64,000 bases of DNA from contig NZ_AKJE01000087.1 in assembly GCF_000282495.1 (NCBI RefSeq), positions 89,138 through 153,137 of the forward strand, in the 5' to 3' direction. Origin of the DNA: Pseudomonas sp. GM79 (lineage in GTDB: Bacteria > Pseudomonadota > Gammaproteobacteria > Pseudomonadales > Pseudomonadaceae). The translations under genes were made by a program, and so were the position numbers. Under the pieces are notes generated by a model. The model ran no database searches, had not been told where the DNA came from, and was given only the letters and a program-made list of their open reading frames with translations. Below are positions 1 through 8,733 of the stretch, in pieces; position 1 is the first letter of the stretch; every line of letters begins with the position of its first letter.

Positions 1-175
1 AATGCACGATACCCGGCACCACCAGCGCCAGCAGGCTGGCCCAGAGCAGCGGGATATACGCGTAATCGTCGGCGCGGGCCGCAAGCACCGTCACCAGTTC
101 GGCGTCGGTATCGCGCTCGACCCGGGCAATCGCCTCGGCGACTTTGCGTTGTTCGTGTTCAGTCAGTAATGCCAT
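1..175 (-). CDS. TPM-domain protein, N-terminal fragment (cut by window edge)
   Basis: Reading the minus strand from an ATG at 175 gives an open frame to the window edge (58 codons) beginning MALLTEHEQRKVAEAIARVE. This 'EHEQ..V..AI..VE..T.AELV.VLA' pattern is how the second TPM-domain (TPM phosphatase/YgcG-like fold) protein starts in Pseudomonas lemA-TPM clusters. A hydrophobic segment begins near residue 40 (PLLWASLLALVV), so it is probably membrane-anchored. It follows the first TPM gene on the same strand after 43 bases, so the two probably share a transcript with lemA. Only the N-terminus is visible. The function is unknown; envelope-associated roles have been proposed for the family. 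Confidence 0.72.
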   Translation of the reverse strand, partial: MALLTEHEQRKVAEAIARVERDTDAELVTVLAARADDYAYIPLLWASLLALVVPGIVH

Positions 176-218
176 GTTTATGAATGCCTGCTCGCTATTG
201 TTGTTTTTACCTGCAGTA

Positions 219-968
219 TCACCAGCCGCCCGACGAACCACCACCCCCGAAACTGCCCCCGCCGCCGCTGAAGCCCCCGCCGCCGCCACCGCCAAAACCT
301 CCGCCGCCCAAGCCCCCTCCCGAGCCGCCACGGCCTCCTCCGCTTGGCAGAATACCGAACATCTGGCCGATGAAGATCGTCAGGATAAACAGCAACACCA
401 GGAACACGAATAACCCCGGATGCCGCCCAACGAAATCACTCTCCTGATCACCGCGCGATTCATACACTGTCGACGGCTCGTCCAGCGGATTGCCGCCCAG
501 CACCACCAGCATCGCCGCGACGCCGTCGCTGATGCCTTTGCTGAAGTTGCCAGCCTTGAACGCGGGCGTGATCACCTGATGGATGATCACCGAACTCTGC
601 GCATCGGTCAGGCGCCCTTCCAGGCCATAACCGACTTCGATCCGCAGCTTGCGCTCGTCTCGCGCAACGATCAGCAGCGCGCCGTTGTTCTTGTCCTTCT
701 GGCCGATCCCCCAGTAGCGCCCCAATTGATAACCGAAATCCGCGATGTCGGTGCCCTGCAAGTCCGGCAACGTCACCACCACCAACTGCTCGCCGGTGGT
801 TTTTTCGTGGGCGTTGAGCTGTTGCGTCAGTTGCTCGCGCACCGCAGGCTCGATCATCTGGGCGTTGTCCACCACCCGCCCGGTCAATTCCGGGAACTTC
901 AACTCGGCCTGGGCCGTCAGGGCAAACACCCAGAACAGCAGCATCAGGCCCACTTTCAACACGCGCAT
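219..968 (-). CDS. TPM-domain (YgcG-type) membrane protein with glycine-rich tail
   Basis: A signal peptide (VGLMLLFWVFALTAQA) precedes a periplasmic TPM domain at about residues 25-150. The domain shows the family pattern of a TGRVVDNAQMI start, TGEQLVVVTLP, NNGALLIVARDERKLRIEVG and YGLEGRLTD. A transmembrane helix lies near 185-205 (LFVFLVLLFILTIFIG), then a tail of ~45 residues almost entirely Gly/Ser. An in-frame ATG at 980 also exists; I chose 968 because GAGG sits 6 bases ahead of it. The tail is encoded by a very low-complexity CCGCC-rich stretch (about 225-345). It lies between lemA and another TPM gene, the common LemA/TPM arrangement. The biochemical role is not established; phosphatase activity is only claimed for plant relatives. 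Confidence 0.85.
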   Translation of the reverse strand: MRVLKVGLMLLFWVFALTAQAELKFPELTGRVVDNAQMIEPAVREQLTQQLNAHEKTTGEQLVVVTLPDLQGTDIADFGYQLGRYWGIGQKDKNNGALLIVARDERKLRIEVGYGLEGRLTDAQSSVIIHQVITPAFKAGNFSKGISDGVAAMLVVLGGNPLDEPSTVYESRGDQESDFVGRHPGLFVFLVLLFILTIFIGQMFGILPSGGGRGGSGGGLGGGGFGGGGGGGFSGGGGSFGGGGSSGGW

Positions 969-1011
969 TGGCAACCTCATCCTTGGTGACGCTTCTAGCC
1001 CGTTCCGGCGC

Positions 1012-1623
1012 TTACTGGAACTTCACTTCTGGCGCTTTCTCCGCGCCGGGGCTGGTGGCCTCGAAGGTTTCGCGGATTGGCAGATCGCTATACATCACGG
1101 TGTGCCACAGGCGACCGGGGAAGGTGCGGATCTCGGTATTGTATTTCTGCACCGCCAGGATGAAGTCGCGACGCGCCACGGCGATGCGGTTCTCGGTGCC
1201 TTCAAGTTGCGATTGCAGCGCCAGGAAGTTCTGGTTGGCCTTGAGGTCCGGGTAGCGTTCGGACACCACCATCAACCGGCTTAGCGCGCCGGTCAGCTGA
1301 TTCTGCGCCTGCTCGTACTGTTTGAGTTTTTCCGGATTGTCCAGCGTGCTGGCATCCACCTGAATCGACGTGGCCTTGGCCCGGGCTTCGATCACCGCGG
1401 TCAGGGTTTCTTGCTCGTGCCGGGCATAACCCTTGACGGTTTCCACAAGATTGGGAATCAGGTCGGCGCGACGCTGGTACTGGTTCTGCACCTGGCCCCA
1501 GGCGCCCTTGGCCTGTTCGTCGAGGGTCGGAATATTGTTGATACCGCAGCCGGCCAGCAGTGTTGTCAGCAACATCAAGGCTGCAACCTGCAGGCTCGAC
1601 CGATAATGGTGTCGTACATTCAT
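1012..1623 (-). CDS. lemA: LemA family lipoprotein
   Basis: Starting at the ATG at 1623, preceded by AAGGGAG 10 bases upstream, the product is 203 residues. It has a lipoprotein signal ending in LLAGC, so it is probably anchored to a membrane on the periplasmic side. The LemA core follows: LDEQAKGAWGQVQNQYQRR then ADLIPNLVETVKGYA, then helical coiled regions and NTEIRTFPGRLWHTV near the C-terminus. The open frame extends 32 codons upstream to 1719, but that extension has no ribosome site and would bury the signal peptide. First gene of a lemA-TPM-TPM set on the minus strand. LemA proteins are four-helix-bundle proteins of unknown function. This is unrelated to the older 'lemA' name for gacS. 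Confidence 0.9.
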   Translation of the reverse strand: MNVRHHYRSSLQVAALMLLTTLLAGCGINNIPTLDEQAKGAWGQVQNQYQRRADLIPNLVETVKGYARHEQETLTAVIEARAKATSIQVDASTLDNPEKLKQYEQAQNQLTGALSRLMVVSERYPDLKANQNFLALQSQLEGTENRIAVARRDFILAVQKYNTEIRTFPGRLWHTVMYSDLPIRETFEATSPGAEKAPEVKFQ

Positions 1624-1862
1624 CTGGTTGATGCTCCCTTGCACATTCCGTTGATGAAACAACCTGCGAACTTTGAACCCGGCTCTTGGGGCATAATCTG
1701 CGCCGCTGCTGGATTGCAACGAGCCAATGGGCTAAAAGATGGGCCCAGCGCTGACACACTGCACAAGTGTGTCTGCATTTACCTGAACAACAATAGTCGC
1801 TCCCTAAATTTTGGCTGACCGGCGCGTATTCACTGCCGTTTAGGCTTTTGAGAAAACAATTC

Positions 1863-4154
1863 ATGAAGAAGCTGTGTTTGCTGGGCCTGTTCGTCAGCCT
1901 GGCCAGTCATACCGTATTGGCCGCCACGACGCCCGCACCTATAGAGAACAAGGACGCCTTCATCAGCCACCTGATGAAGCAAATGACCCTCGATGAAAAG
2001 ATCGGCCAATTGCGCCTGATCAGCATCGGCCCGGAAATGCCGCGGGAGATGATCCGCAAGGAGATCGCCGCCGGCAATATCGGCGGCACCTTCAACTCGA
2101 TCACCCGCGCCGAAAACCGCCCGATGCAGGACGCGGCCATGCGCAGCCGGTTGAAGATCCCGATGTTCTTCGCCTATGACGTGATCCACGGCCATCGCAC
2201 CATTTTCCCGATTCCGCTGGCCCTGGCCTCGAGCTGGGACATGGACGCCATTGGTCGCTCCGGACGCATCGCCGCCAAGGAAGCGGCGGCTGACAGCCTC
2301 GACATCACCTTCGCGCCGATGGTCGACATCTCCCGCGACCCACGCTGGGGCCGCACGTCCGAAGGCTTCGGCGAAGACACCTACCTGGTTTCGCGGATCG
2401 CCGGCGTAATGGTCAAAGCCTTCCAGGGCACCGGTGCGAACGCAGCCGACAGCATCATGGCCAGCGTCAAGCATTTTGCCTTGTACGGCGCGGTCGAGGG
2501 CGGTCGCGACTACAACGTCGTCGACATGAGCCCGGTCAAGATGTACCAGGACTACCTGCCACCGTACCGCGCCGCCATCGACGCCGGTGCCGGCGGGGTG
2601 ATGGTTGCGCTGAACTCGATCAACGGCGTGCCGGCCACCGCCAACACCTGGTTGATGAACGACCTGCTGCGCAAGGAATGGGGCTTCAAAGGCCTGGCGG
2701 TCAGCGACCACGGGGCGATTTTCGAACTGATCAAGCACGGCGTCGCCGCTGACGGTCGCGAAGCCGCGAAGCTGGCGATCAAGGCCGGCATCGACATGAG
2801 CATGAACGACACCCTCTATGGCAAGGAATTGCCAGGGCTGTTGAAGGCCGGTGAGATCGAACAGAAAGACATCGACAATGCCGTACGTGAAGTGCTCGCC
2901 GCCAAGTACGACATGGGCCTGTTCAAAGACCCGTACCTGCGCATCGGCAAGGCCGAGGATGACCCGGCCGACACCTACGCCGAAAGCCGCCTGCACCGCG
3001 CCGAAGCCCGTGATGTCGCGCGCCGCAGCCTGGTGTTGCTGAAAAACCAGGGCGAAACCCTGCCGCTGAAGAAAACCGCGAAAATCGCGCTGGTCGGTCC
3101 ACTGGCCAAGGCGCCGATCGACATGATGGGCAGCTGGGCCGCTGCTGGCCGTCCCGAGCAATCGGTGACTTTGTTCGACGGCATGACCCATGCGCTTGGC
3201 GCGCAGTCGACGTTGATCTACGCCCGTGGCGCGAATATCACCAGCGACAAGAAGATCCTCGACTACCTGAACTTCCTCAACTTCGATGCGCCGGAAGTGG
3301 TGGATGATCCGCGCCCGGCCAACGTGTTGATCGATGAAGCGGTGAAAGCTGCCAAGGATGCCGATGTCGTGGTTGCCGCGGTTGGCGAGTCCCGAGGCAT
3401 GTCCCACGAATCGTCGAGCCGTACCGACCTGAACATTCCGGCCAACCAGCGCGAGTTGATCAGGGCTTTGAAAGCCACCGGCAAACCGCTGGTATTGGTG
3501 TTGATGAACGGCCGGCCGCTGTCGATTCTCGAAGAGAACGAGCAAGCTGACGCGATTCTGGAAACCTGGTTCAGCGGCACCGAAGGCGGCAACGCCATTG
3601 CTGACGTGCTGTTCGGCGACTACAACCCGTCAGGCAAACTGCCGATCAGTGTTCCGCGCTCGGTGGGTCAGATTCCGACCTACTACAACCACCTGAGCAT
3701 TGGCCGGCCGTTCACGCCGGGCAAACCGGGCAACTACACCTCGCAGTATTTCGAAGACACCACCGGGCCGCTGTTCCCGTTCGGCTTCGGCCTGAGCTAC
3801 ACCCAATTCAGCCTGACCGACATGGCCCTGTCTTCAACCACACTGAACAAGACCGGCAAGCTCGACGCCAGCGTCGTAGTGAAGAACACCGGCAAGCGTG
3901 ACGGCGAAACCGTGGTGCAGCTGTACATCCAGGACGTGACCGGTTCGATGATCCGCCCGGTCAAGGAGCTGAAGAACTTCCAGAAAGTATTGGTCAAGGC
4001 CGGCGAACAGAAAGTCGTGCACTTCACCATCACCGAGGATGACCTGAAGTTCTACAACGCCCAGCTCAAGTACGCCGCGGAACCGGGCAAGTTCAACGTG
4101 CAGATCGGCCTGGACTCCCAGGACGTGACGCAACAGAGCTTTGAGTTGCTGTAA
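1863..4154 (+). CDS. bglX: Periplasmic beta-glucosidase, glycoside hydrolase family 3
   Basis: A 763-residue enzyme with a cleavable signal (MKKLCLLGLFVSLASHTVLA). It hydrolyses terminal beta-D-glucosyl residues in the periplasm. The GH3 N-terminal (alpha/beta) barrel runs to about residue 370. The catalytic nucleophile is Asp282 in the motif GLAVSDHG, and the substrate-binding KHFALYGA segment lies near 200. The C-terminal GH3 sandwich (about 390-630) and a fibronectin III-like domain (about 665-755) follow. Length and order match E. coli BglX (765 residues). An in-frame TTG at 1848 is possible, but ATG 1863 gives the canonical signal peptide. It stands alone between the divergent lemA set and a REPIN. 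Confidence 0.95.
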   Translation: MKKLCLLGLFVSLASHTVLAATTPAPIENKDAFISHLMKQMTLDEKIGQLRLISIGPEMPREMIRKEIAAGNIGGTFNSITRAENRPMQDAAMRSRLKIPMFFAYDVIHGHRTIFPIPLALASSWDMDAIGRSGRIAAKEAAADSLDITFAPMVDISRDPRWGRTSEGFGEDTYLVSRIAGVMVKAFQGTGANAADSIMASVKHFALYGAVEGGRDYNVVDMSPVKMYQDYLPPYRAAIDAGAGGVMVALNSINGVPATANTWLMNDLLRKEWGFKGLAVSDHGAIFELIKHGVAADGREAAKLAIKAGIDMSMNDTLYGKELPGLLKAGEIEQKDIDNAVREVLAAKYDMGLFKDPYLRIGKAEDDPADTYAESRLHRAEARDVARRSLVLLKNQGETLPLKKTAKIALVGPLAKAPIDMMGSWAAAGRPEQSVTLFDGMTHALGAQSTLIYARGANITSDKKILDYLNFLNFDAPEVVDDPRPANVLIDEAVKAAKDADVVVAAVGESRGMSHESSSRTDLNIPANQRELIRALKATGKPLVLVLMNGRPLSILEENEQADAILETWFSGTEGGNAIADVLFGDYNPSGKLPISVPRSVGQIPTYYNHLSIGRPFTPGKPGNYTSQYFEDTTGPLFPFGFGLSYTQFSLTDMALSSTTLNKTGKLDASVVVKNTGKRDGETVVQLYIQDVTGSMIRPVKELKNFQKVLVKAGEQKVVHFTITEDDLKFYNAQLKYAAEPGKFNVQIGLDSQDVTQQSFELL

Positions 4155-4177
4155 TCCCCGACACACCGCAAAGCAAA

Positions 4178-4267
4178 TGTGGGAGCGGGCTTGCTCGCGA
4201 AGACGGCTTAACATTCAACGCAGATGCTGAATGTCAGACCGCTTTCGCGAGCAAGCCCGCTCCCACA
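4178..4267. repeat. REPIN, family A
   Basis: Two copies of the GTGGGAGCGGGCTTGCTCGC core face each other around a ~40-base loop, forming a long imperfect palindrome between bglX and the convergent clsB gene. This is the standard extragenic REP doublet of the P. fluorescens group. Confidence 0.93.
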
Positions 4268-4296
4268 TTAGGTTTAGGGTGTTGCACAAATGGGGC

Positions 4297-5454
4297 TCAA
4301 CCCCGTCGATCCAACAGATTCACCACCAGCCGATCCACCCATCCCCACACCCTTTGCTTGACCCGCCGCCACAACGGTCGGCGCTTCCATGCTTCGAGGC
4401 TGACTTCCTGACTCAGGGCAAAGTCATTCTCGAAACTCGCCGCCACCGCCCGGGTCAGCCCGGGGTCCAGGGCTTCGAGGTTGGCTTCCAGATTGAAACG
4501 CAGATTCCAGTGATCGAAGTTGCACGAGCCGATGCTCACCCAGTCATCGATCAACACCATCTTCAGGTGCAGGAAACACGGCTGGTATTCGAAGATCTTC
4601 ACCCCGGCCCTGAGCAGTCGCGGGTAATAGCGATGCCCGGCGTAGCGCACCGACGGGTGATCGGTGCGCGGCCCGGTCAGCAGCAAACGCACATCGACGC
4701 CACGAGCCGCCGCCCGGCGCAGTGAACGGCGGACTTTCCAGGTCGGCAGGAAATACGGCGTGGCCAGCCAGATTCGGCGCTGGCCGCTATTCAGCGCACG
4801 AACCAGCGATTGCAGAATATCGCGGTGTTGACGGGCATCGGCATAGGCGACCCGGCCCATGCCCTCGCCCATGGCCGGCACTCGCGGCAGGCGCGGCAAG
4901 CCGAAGTGCGCAGTGGGTTTCCAGGCGCGCCGATGGCGGTTGGCGATCCATTGGCGGTCGAACAGCAACTGCCAGTCGATGACCAAGGGACCGGTGATTT
5001 CCACCATCACTTCGTGCCATTCGCTGGTGTCTTCGCCCGGGGTCCAGAACTCATCGGTGACCCCGGTGCCGCCGACCACCGCCAGGCATTGATCCACCAG
5101 CAGCAACTTGCGGTGATCGCGGTAGAAATTGCCCACCCAGCGTCGCCAACTCAGGCGGTTGTAGAAACGCAACTCGACACCGGCGGCCATCAGTCGCTGA
5201 CGCAAGGTCAGGGTAAAGGCCAGGCTGCCATAGTCATCGAACAGGCAGCGCACCCGCACACCGCGTTCGGCAGCCTGGACCAGCGCCTGAACCATGGCCT
5301 CGGCGCAGGCTCCCGCCTCCACCAGGTACAGTTCCAGTTCGACTTGTTCTTCGGCGCGGGCAATCGCCACCAGCATTCGCGGAAAAAACTGCGGGCCGTC
5401 GATCAGCAGTTCAAAGCGATTGCCTTCGCGCCACGGGAAAATTGCGCCGCGCAT
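4297..5454 (-). CDS. clsB: Cardiolipin synthase B-like phospholipase D family protein
   Basis: A 385-residue protein with two HKD (phospholipase D) motifs: His114-x-Lys116-x4-Asp121 (DHRKLLLVD) followed by GG.G, and His296-x-Lys298-x4-Asp303 (HLKMVLIDD) followed by GSCNFD. The paired motifs form one active site for phosphatidyl transfer via a phosphohistidine. Length and the absence of N-terminal transmembrane helices fit ClsB rather than ClsA. It would make cardiolipin (in E. coli from phosphatidylglycerol and phosphatidylethanolamine) at the cytoplasmic membrane. It starts one base after the stop of the upstream yceI-like gene, so the two are co-transcribed. The exact substrate is not determined by sequence. 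Confidence 0.85.
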   Translation of the reverse strand: MRGAIFPWREGNRFELLIDGPQFFPRMLVAIARAEEQVELELYLVEAGACAEAMVQALVQAAERGVRVRCLFDDYGSLAFTLTLRQRLMAAGVELRFYNRLSWRRWVGNFYRDHRKLLLVDQCLAVVGGTGVTDEFWTPGEDTSEWHEVMVEITGPLVIDWQLLFDRQWIANRHRRAWKPTAHFGLPRLPRVPAMGEGMGRVAYADARQHRDILQSLVRALNSGQRRIWLATPYFLPTWKVRRSLRRAAARGVDVRLLLTGPRTDHPSVRYAGHRYYPRLLRAGVKIFEYQPCFLHLKMVLIDDWVSIGSCNFDHWNLRFNLEANLEALDPGLTRAVAASFENDFALSQEVSLEAWKRRPLWRRVKQRVWGWVDRLVVNLLDRRG

Positions 5455-5455
5455 C

Positions 5456-6046
5456 TCAGCGCGCCGTGAAAATCAGCACCGCACCCACCGGCACCGACAG
5501 ACTGATGGCTGACAAACCGGCAACCTTGCGCAAGCTTTCCAGGCCCGGGGCCAGGTCGAAGTCTTCAGCGTTGATCACCAAAGGTTCGAGAGTCACCACT
5601 TGAAAGCGCCGGTCATCGAGACGGGTCGCCAGCAGTTCGGCGTTGTATTGGTGTTGTTTGCCATGCAGGTTGACGGTCAGCGGCAAGCGCAACTCCAGTT
5701 GCGCACCGGGCGCCAGGTCGTTGATCGGCCGTAGATCGATTTGCGTGCTGATTAGCGCTTCAGGGAACGTCTGGATATCGAACAGTTCCTTGCGCATGCG
5801 TTCGTCACGCAGCGGAATGCCGCTGTTGACCGACTCCAGCTCAACCTCCACCTGCGCCAGGCCCTTGGGATCGACCTTGCCGTGCAGCACCAGAAAGCGC
5901 TGCACTTCGGAAATATTGGCGTTTTTAGTGCTGATGAACGACAGCCGCGAGGACTCGCCGTCCAAGTACCAATTGGCCTGGGCCGACACGGTGACACCGG
6001 CCAGCAGCAGGGAGGCGAGGGTTTTGCAGACAAAGCGGTTGAACAT
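5456..6046 (-). CDS. YceI family periplasmic protein
   Basis: A 196-residue protein with a signal peptide ending ASAQA-type (VTVSAQA|NW). The YceI lipocalin-like beta-barrel shows WYLDGESSRLSFISTKNANI at the mature N-terminus and SGIPLRDERMRKELFDIQTFP in the middle. The second is the YceI hallmark (xRdxhmrxxxFD). Family members bind isoprenoid lipids such as octaprenyl compounds in the periplasm, but no enzymatic role is proven. It lies one base upstream of clsB on the same strand, suggesting a shared envelope or lipid context. The promoter region contains the tandem octamer array at 6113-6168. Confidence 0.88.
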   Translation of the reverse strand: MFNRFVCKTLASLLLAGVTVSAQANWYLDGESSRLSFISTKNANISEVQRFLVLHGKVDPKGLAQVEVELESVNSGIPLRDERMRKELFDIQTFPEALISTQIDLRPINDLAPGAQLELRLPLTVNLHGKQHQYNAELLATRLDDRRFQVVTLEPLVINAEDFDLAPGLESLRKVAGLSAISLSVPVGAVLIFTAR

Positions 6047-6112
6047 AGAGACTCATGGGCAGATAAACCTGAGCGAACCTTAACTGGCCGTGGGCGCATT
6101 GCAAACCGCAAA

Positions 6113-6168
6113 GATCAAAAGATCAAAAGATCAAAAGATCAAAAGATCAAAAGATCAAAAGATCAAAA
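6113..6168. repeat. Tandem octamer array (GATCAAAA)x7
   Basis: Seven perfect copies of GATCAAAA, continuing into the GATCGCAGCC start of an adjacent family-B REPIN. The octamer equals the AT-rich flank (gatcaaaa/ttttgatc) that normally borders that REP family, so the array looks like slippage expansion of the REP edge. It lies just upstream of the yceI-clsB start. Confidence 0.95.
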
Positions 6169-6237
6169 GATCGCAGCCTTCGGCAGCTCCTACAGGGTTG
6201 CACGCGGTCAATGTAGGAGCTGCCGAAGGCTGCGATC
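6169..6237. repeat. REPIN, family B
   Basis: Inverted pair of the GCAGCCTTCGGCAGCTCCTA core separated by ~20 bases, immediately after the octamer array. Confidence 0.92.
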
Positions 6238-6240
6238 TTT

Positions 6241-6570
6241 TCAGGGCATCAACCGACAGCCTTGGCGTTCACCAATCCAAACAGCGCTATTGCTGCGCCC
6301 CATACCCCCCACCGTCACGCGCTTGTTCGCGGCGTCATCGACGAACCCGTTGGTGGGCAAATACTGCTTCACATAGCCCTGGCAATACCCGGCCGGATTG
6401 TTCATCACATAGCGGCACGAGCAGTATTCCTTGGCGGTGTAGGCGCTGATGATGTCCGGGAAGGCCCACAGCGCCACCCGCTCCTGCCAGCCCCAGCCAA
6501 GCAAGGCGATCAGCAGCACCAGCAACAGCGCGCTGAACGGCCGACGGCGAATAAGACTGCGGCGGCTCAT
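6241..6570 (-). CDS. Small membrane-anchored Cys-containing protein, function unknown
   Basis: 109 residues. A basic N-terminus (MSRRSLIRRRPF) is followed by one transmembrane helix (ALLLVLLIALLGWGW), so the rest probably faces the periplasm. That part carries CSC, a later YC and a C-terminal GC, enough cysteines for disulfides, plus a 'CRYVMNNPAGYCQGYVKQ' segment. Its ATG overlaps the stop codon of the upstream serine hydrolase gene (ATGA), so translation is probably coupled. The stop lies only a few bases from a REPIN. I do not recognise a named family. The pairing with the hydrolase suggests the two act together. Confidence 0.75.
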   Translation of the reverse strand: MSRRSLIRRRPFSALLLVLLIALLGWGWQERVALWAFPDIISAYTAKEYCSCRYVMNNPAGYCQGYVKQYLPTNGFVDDAANKRVTVGGMGRSNSAVWIGERQGCRLMP

Positions 6571-7661
6571 GGCTGCACCTTCATGGCAAATGCCTTGAAC
6601 GCGAGTCTTAGCAAATCGTTGTGCCGATAACTTCCATCGCGATCATCGCCGTAGCGCACGATCACCAGCTTCTCGCTGGGAATCACGTACATCGCCTGAC
6701 CCCAATGGCCCAGCGCGGCAAAGGTGTCGGCGGGCGCATCGGGCCAAGGTTGTGTCGCGCCATCCACTGCGCGATTGAGCCACCAATGCCCGCCGGGCAC
6801 GGCTTCATCCTGGTTGGCTTGATAGCGGGCGAAAGGCTCACGACTGAAGTCGACCCACTCCTTGGGCAGCAATTGCCGCTTACGCCAACGACCGTCGCGC
6901 GCCATCAACAGGCCGACCCGCGCCAGGTCCCGGGCAGTGAGATAGGCGTAGGACGATGCGACAAACGTGCCCGTGGCATCCGCTTCCCACACCGCACTGC
7001 GAATCCCCAAGGGTTCGAACAGCGCAGTCCATGGATAATCAGGATAACGGGCCGGGCCGACGATGGTTTTCAGCGCGGCGGACAGCAGGTTGCTGTCGCC
7101 GCTGGAGTAGCGGAATGCCTGACCGGGTTGGGCGTACTCGTCGTGCTCAACAGTGAACGCGGCCATGTCGCGGTGTCCACGGGTGTAGAGCATGGCCACC
7201 ACCGAGGACTTCAACGGTGCGTATTCATAATCCTCCTGCCAGTCCAGGCCCGAGGCCCAGTGCAGCAGGTCGGCCATGGTCATGGCGGGGTGTTTTTCCA
7301 GCGGTGGATAGAACCTCACCGCCGGGTCCTGGAGTTTGAACAAGCCTTCGCCATAGGCCACCCCGAGGACTGTGGCCATGAGGCTTTTGCTGATTGACCA
7401 GGTCAGGTGCGGCGTTTGTGCAGTGGTCGGGCCGGCGTAGCGTTCGTAGATCAGCTGACCGTCGCGGATCACCAGCAAGGCATCGGTGCGAATGCCTTGG
7501 TGAGTGGCATCGTCGCGGGGTGGGAATGCGTAGTTTTCCAGGGCTTGAAGTGCCGGGCCGGTGACTTTCGGGCCCGGCGACCATTGCTCGGCCGGCCAGT
7601 TTTCGGCCTGGGCTGTGAGGCTGAGCAGTAGCATGTAAATCAGGGACAAGCCTTTGAACAT
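6567..7661 (-). CDS. Serine hydrolase, beta-lactamase/NylB-like family
   Basis: 364 residues from the ATG at 7661, with a signal peptide (MFKGLSLIYMLLLSLTAQA). The class C beta-lactamase/penicillin-binding fold is shown by the catalytic tetrad Ser89-Ile-Ser-Lys92 in TWSISKS and by the tyrosine motif FRYSSGDSN at about 185. HWGQAMYVIP near the C-terminus is also typical. The YSSG form and overall pattern resemble 6-aminohexanoate-dimer hydrolase (NylB)/EstB-type esterases more than true AmpC enzymes, so resistance is not implied. The frame stays open 48 codons further upstream, but that part is partly a translated REP. It is translationally coupled to the small membrane protein downstream. Confidence 0.85.
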   Translation of the reverse strand: MFKGLSLIYMLLLSLTAQAENWPAEQWSPGPKVTGPALQALENYAFPPRDDATHQGIRTDALLVIRDGQLIYERYAGPTTAQTPHLTWSISKSLMATVLGVAYGEGLFKLQDPAVRFYPPLEKHPAMTMADLLHWASGLDWQEDYEYAPLKSSVVAMLYTRGHRDMAAFTVEHDEYAQPGQAFRYSSGDSNLLSAALKTIVGPARYPDYPWTALFEPLGIRSAVWEADATGTFVASSYAYLTARDLARVGLLMARDGRWRKRQLLPKEWVDFSREPFARYQANQDEAVPGGHWWLNRAVDGATQPWPDAPADTFAALGHWGQAMYVIPSEKLVIVRYGDDRDGSYRHNDLLRLAFKAFAMKVQP

Positions 7662-7744
7662 GAGGGGGGCTCGGAGGGATGAACCTGCAGAGCCTAGTCG
7701 AGCTAGATGACAGTTTTGGAATTTGTGTCGTCCAAGAGATCGCC

Positions 7745-7837
7745 TTCGCGAGCAAGCCCGCTCCCACAGTTGATCTGCGGTGTTCACACATTTTGTGCTC
7801 ACCACAAATCCCCTGTGGGAGCGGGCTTGCTCGCGAA
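7745..7837. repeat. REPIN, family A
   Basis: Inverted TTCGCGAGCAAGCCCGCTCC and its complement around a ~45-base loop, between two minus-strand genes. Confidence 0.92.
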
Positions 7838-7851
7838 GGGTCCCTTCAGCC

Positions 7852-8733
7852 TTATAACAATCCCGCCAACGCCTTGGCCAACCGCTTGCCCCGCGCCCCC
7901 GCAGCCAAATCCATCACTGTCTGATCGCGCTGCCACATCGCCGCCCATTGTGGCGGGCCATCGGCCAGAGCCTGATTCACTTCAGCCTTGAGCCCGTCGA
8001 ACTGCGCAAACAACCCGCCCAGCAACACATGCCCGGCCGGATTGTTCGGCGCCTGGCGGCTGACTTCCGCGCACCCGGCCAGCAGCGCCAGCAAGCGCAG
8101 TTGCAAGGTTTGCGGCCAGTCGCTGTCTTGGCCAACGCCGAACAACCACGCAGTCATGGCGCTCAGCACATAGATGTCTTCCAGGGTTCGGAACGGTTTG
8201 ACGTAAGCATCCCAGCCATCCCCAGCGAGCAATTCACACAGTGCGTTGTCGAGAAACAACCGGCCGTGGCCTATGTCCGGCATCAATGGCATGGGCGCGA
8301 GCTTTTCCAGACGCACACCCGGTTCGCCGGGGTAAACCACCGCAAGGTTCAAACGCGGCACTTCGCCGGGTTCTTCACTGCGAGCTGCGACCAATAGCCA
8401 GTCGGCGGCATCGCCGGCGGTGACGAAATCCTTGCGCCCGTTCAGGCGCAGATCGCGCAGCCGGGTCTGCATGTCCGCCACTCGCAAACTGCGCTGTTCG
8501 GTCGCGCACAACGCGCCGAGGCTCAGCGGCGCGCTCGGCCAGAGCATGCGCAACGCCGCCTGATAACCCACCAGAAACGCCAGCCCCGGCGTCGCCATCA
8601 GCCGTCCGCCGGCCACCGCCAATTCGAACGGCGACACCGCGCCCAACTGTTGCAACAAGGTGGCAAAGCCTTCACCCAGGTCAGGGTCGGCGGGCAGGCG
8701 ATCGCGGCGTTTCAACAGGGTTTGCCAGGGCAT
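7852..8733 (-). CDS. Short acyl-CoA dehydrogenase-like protein
   Basis: 293 residues from ATG 8733, chosen because AAGGAG lies 6 bases upstream; an alternative start at 8757 lacks a site. The middle part (LRDLRLNGRKDFVTAGDAADWLLVAARS, about 94-121) resembles the acyl-CoA dehydrogenase beta-domain, where the substrate and flavin sit. A helical C-terminal region follows. It is far shorter than ordinary family members (380-600 residues) and I see no convincing catalytic glutamate, so it may be a degenerate or non-catalytic relative. It lies divergently upstream of olsBA, which suggests but does not prove a lipid-related role. Confidence 0.6.
   Translation of the reverse strand: MPWQTLLKRRDRLPADPDLGEGFATLLQQLGAVSPFELAVAGGRLMATPGLAFLVGYQAALRMLWPSAPLSLGALCATEQRSLRVADMQTRLRDLRLNGRKDFVTAGDAADWLLVAARSEEPGEVPRLNLAVVYPGEPGVRLEKLAPMPLMPDIGHGRLFLDNALCELLAGDGWDAYVKPFRTLEDIYVLSAMTAWLFGVGQDSDWPQTLQLRLLALLAGCAEVSRQAPNNPAGHVLLGGLFAQFDGLKAEVNQALADGPPQWAAMWQRDQTVMDLAAGARGKRLAKALAGLL

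Noticed and set aside
184..447. Proline-rich plus-strand frame
   Set aside because: It is the complement of the glycine-rich tail of the TPM-domain gene.
1830..3545. 571-codon open frame on the minus strand across bglX
   Set aside because: It mirrors the GC-rich codon pattern of bglX, has no ribosome site or recognisable domain, and bglX on the plus strand is complete with catalytic motifs.
7662..7805. 48-residue N-terminal extension of the serine hydrolase
   Set aside because: Part of it (WERACSRRR) is a translated REP element; the true signal peptide starts at 7661.
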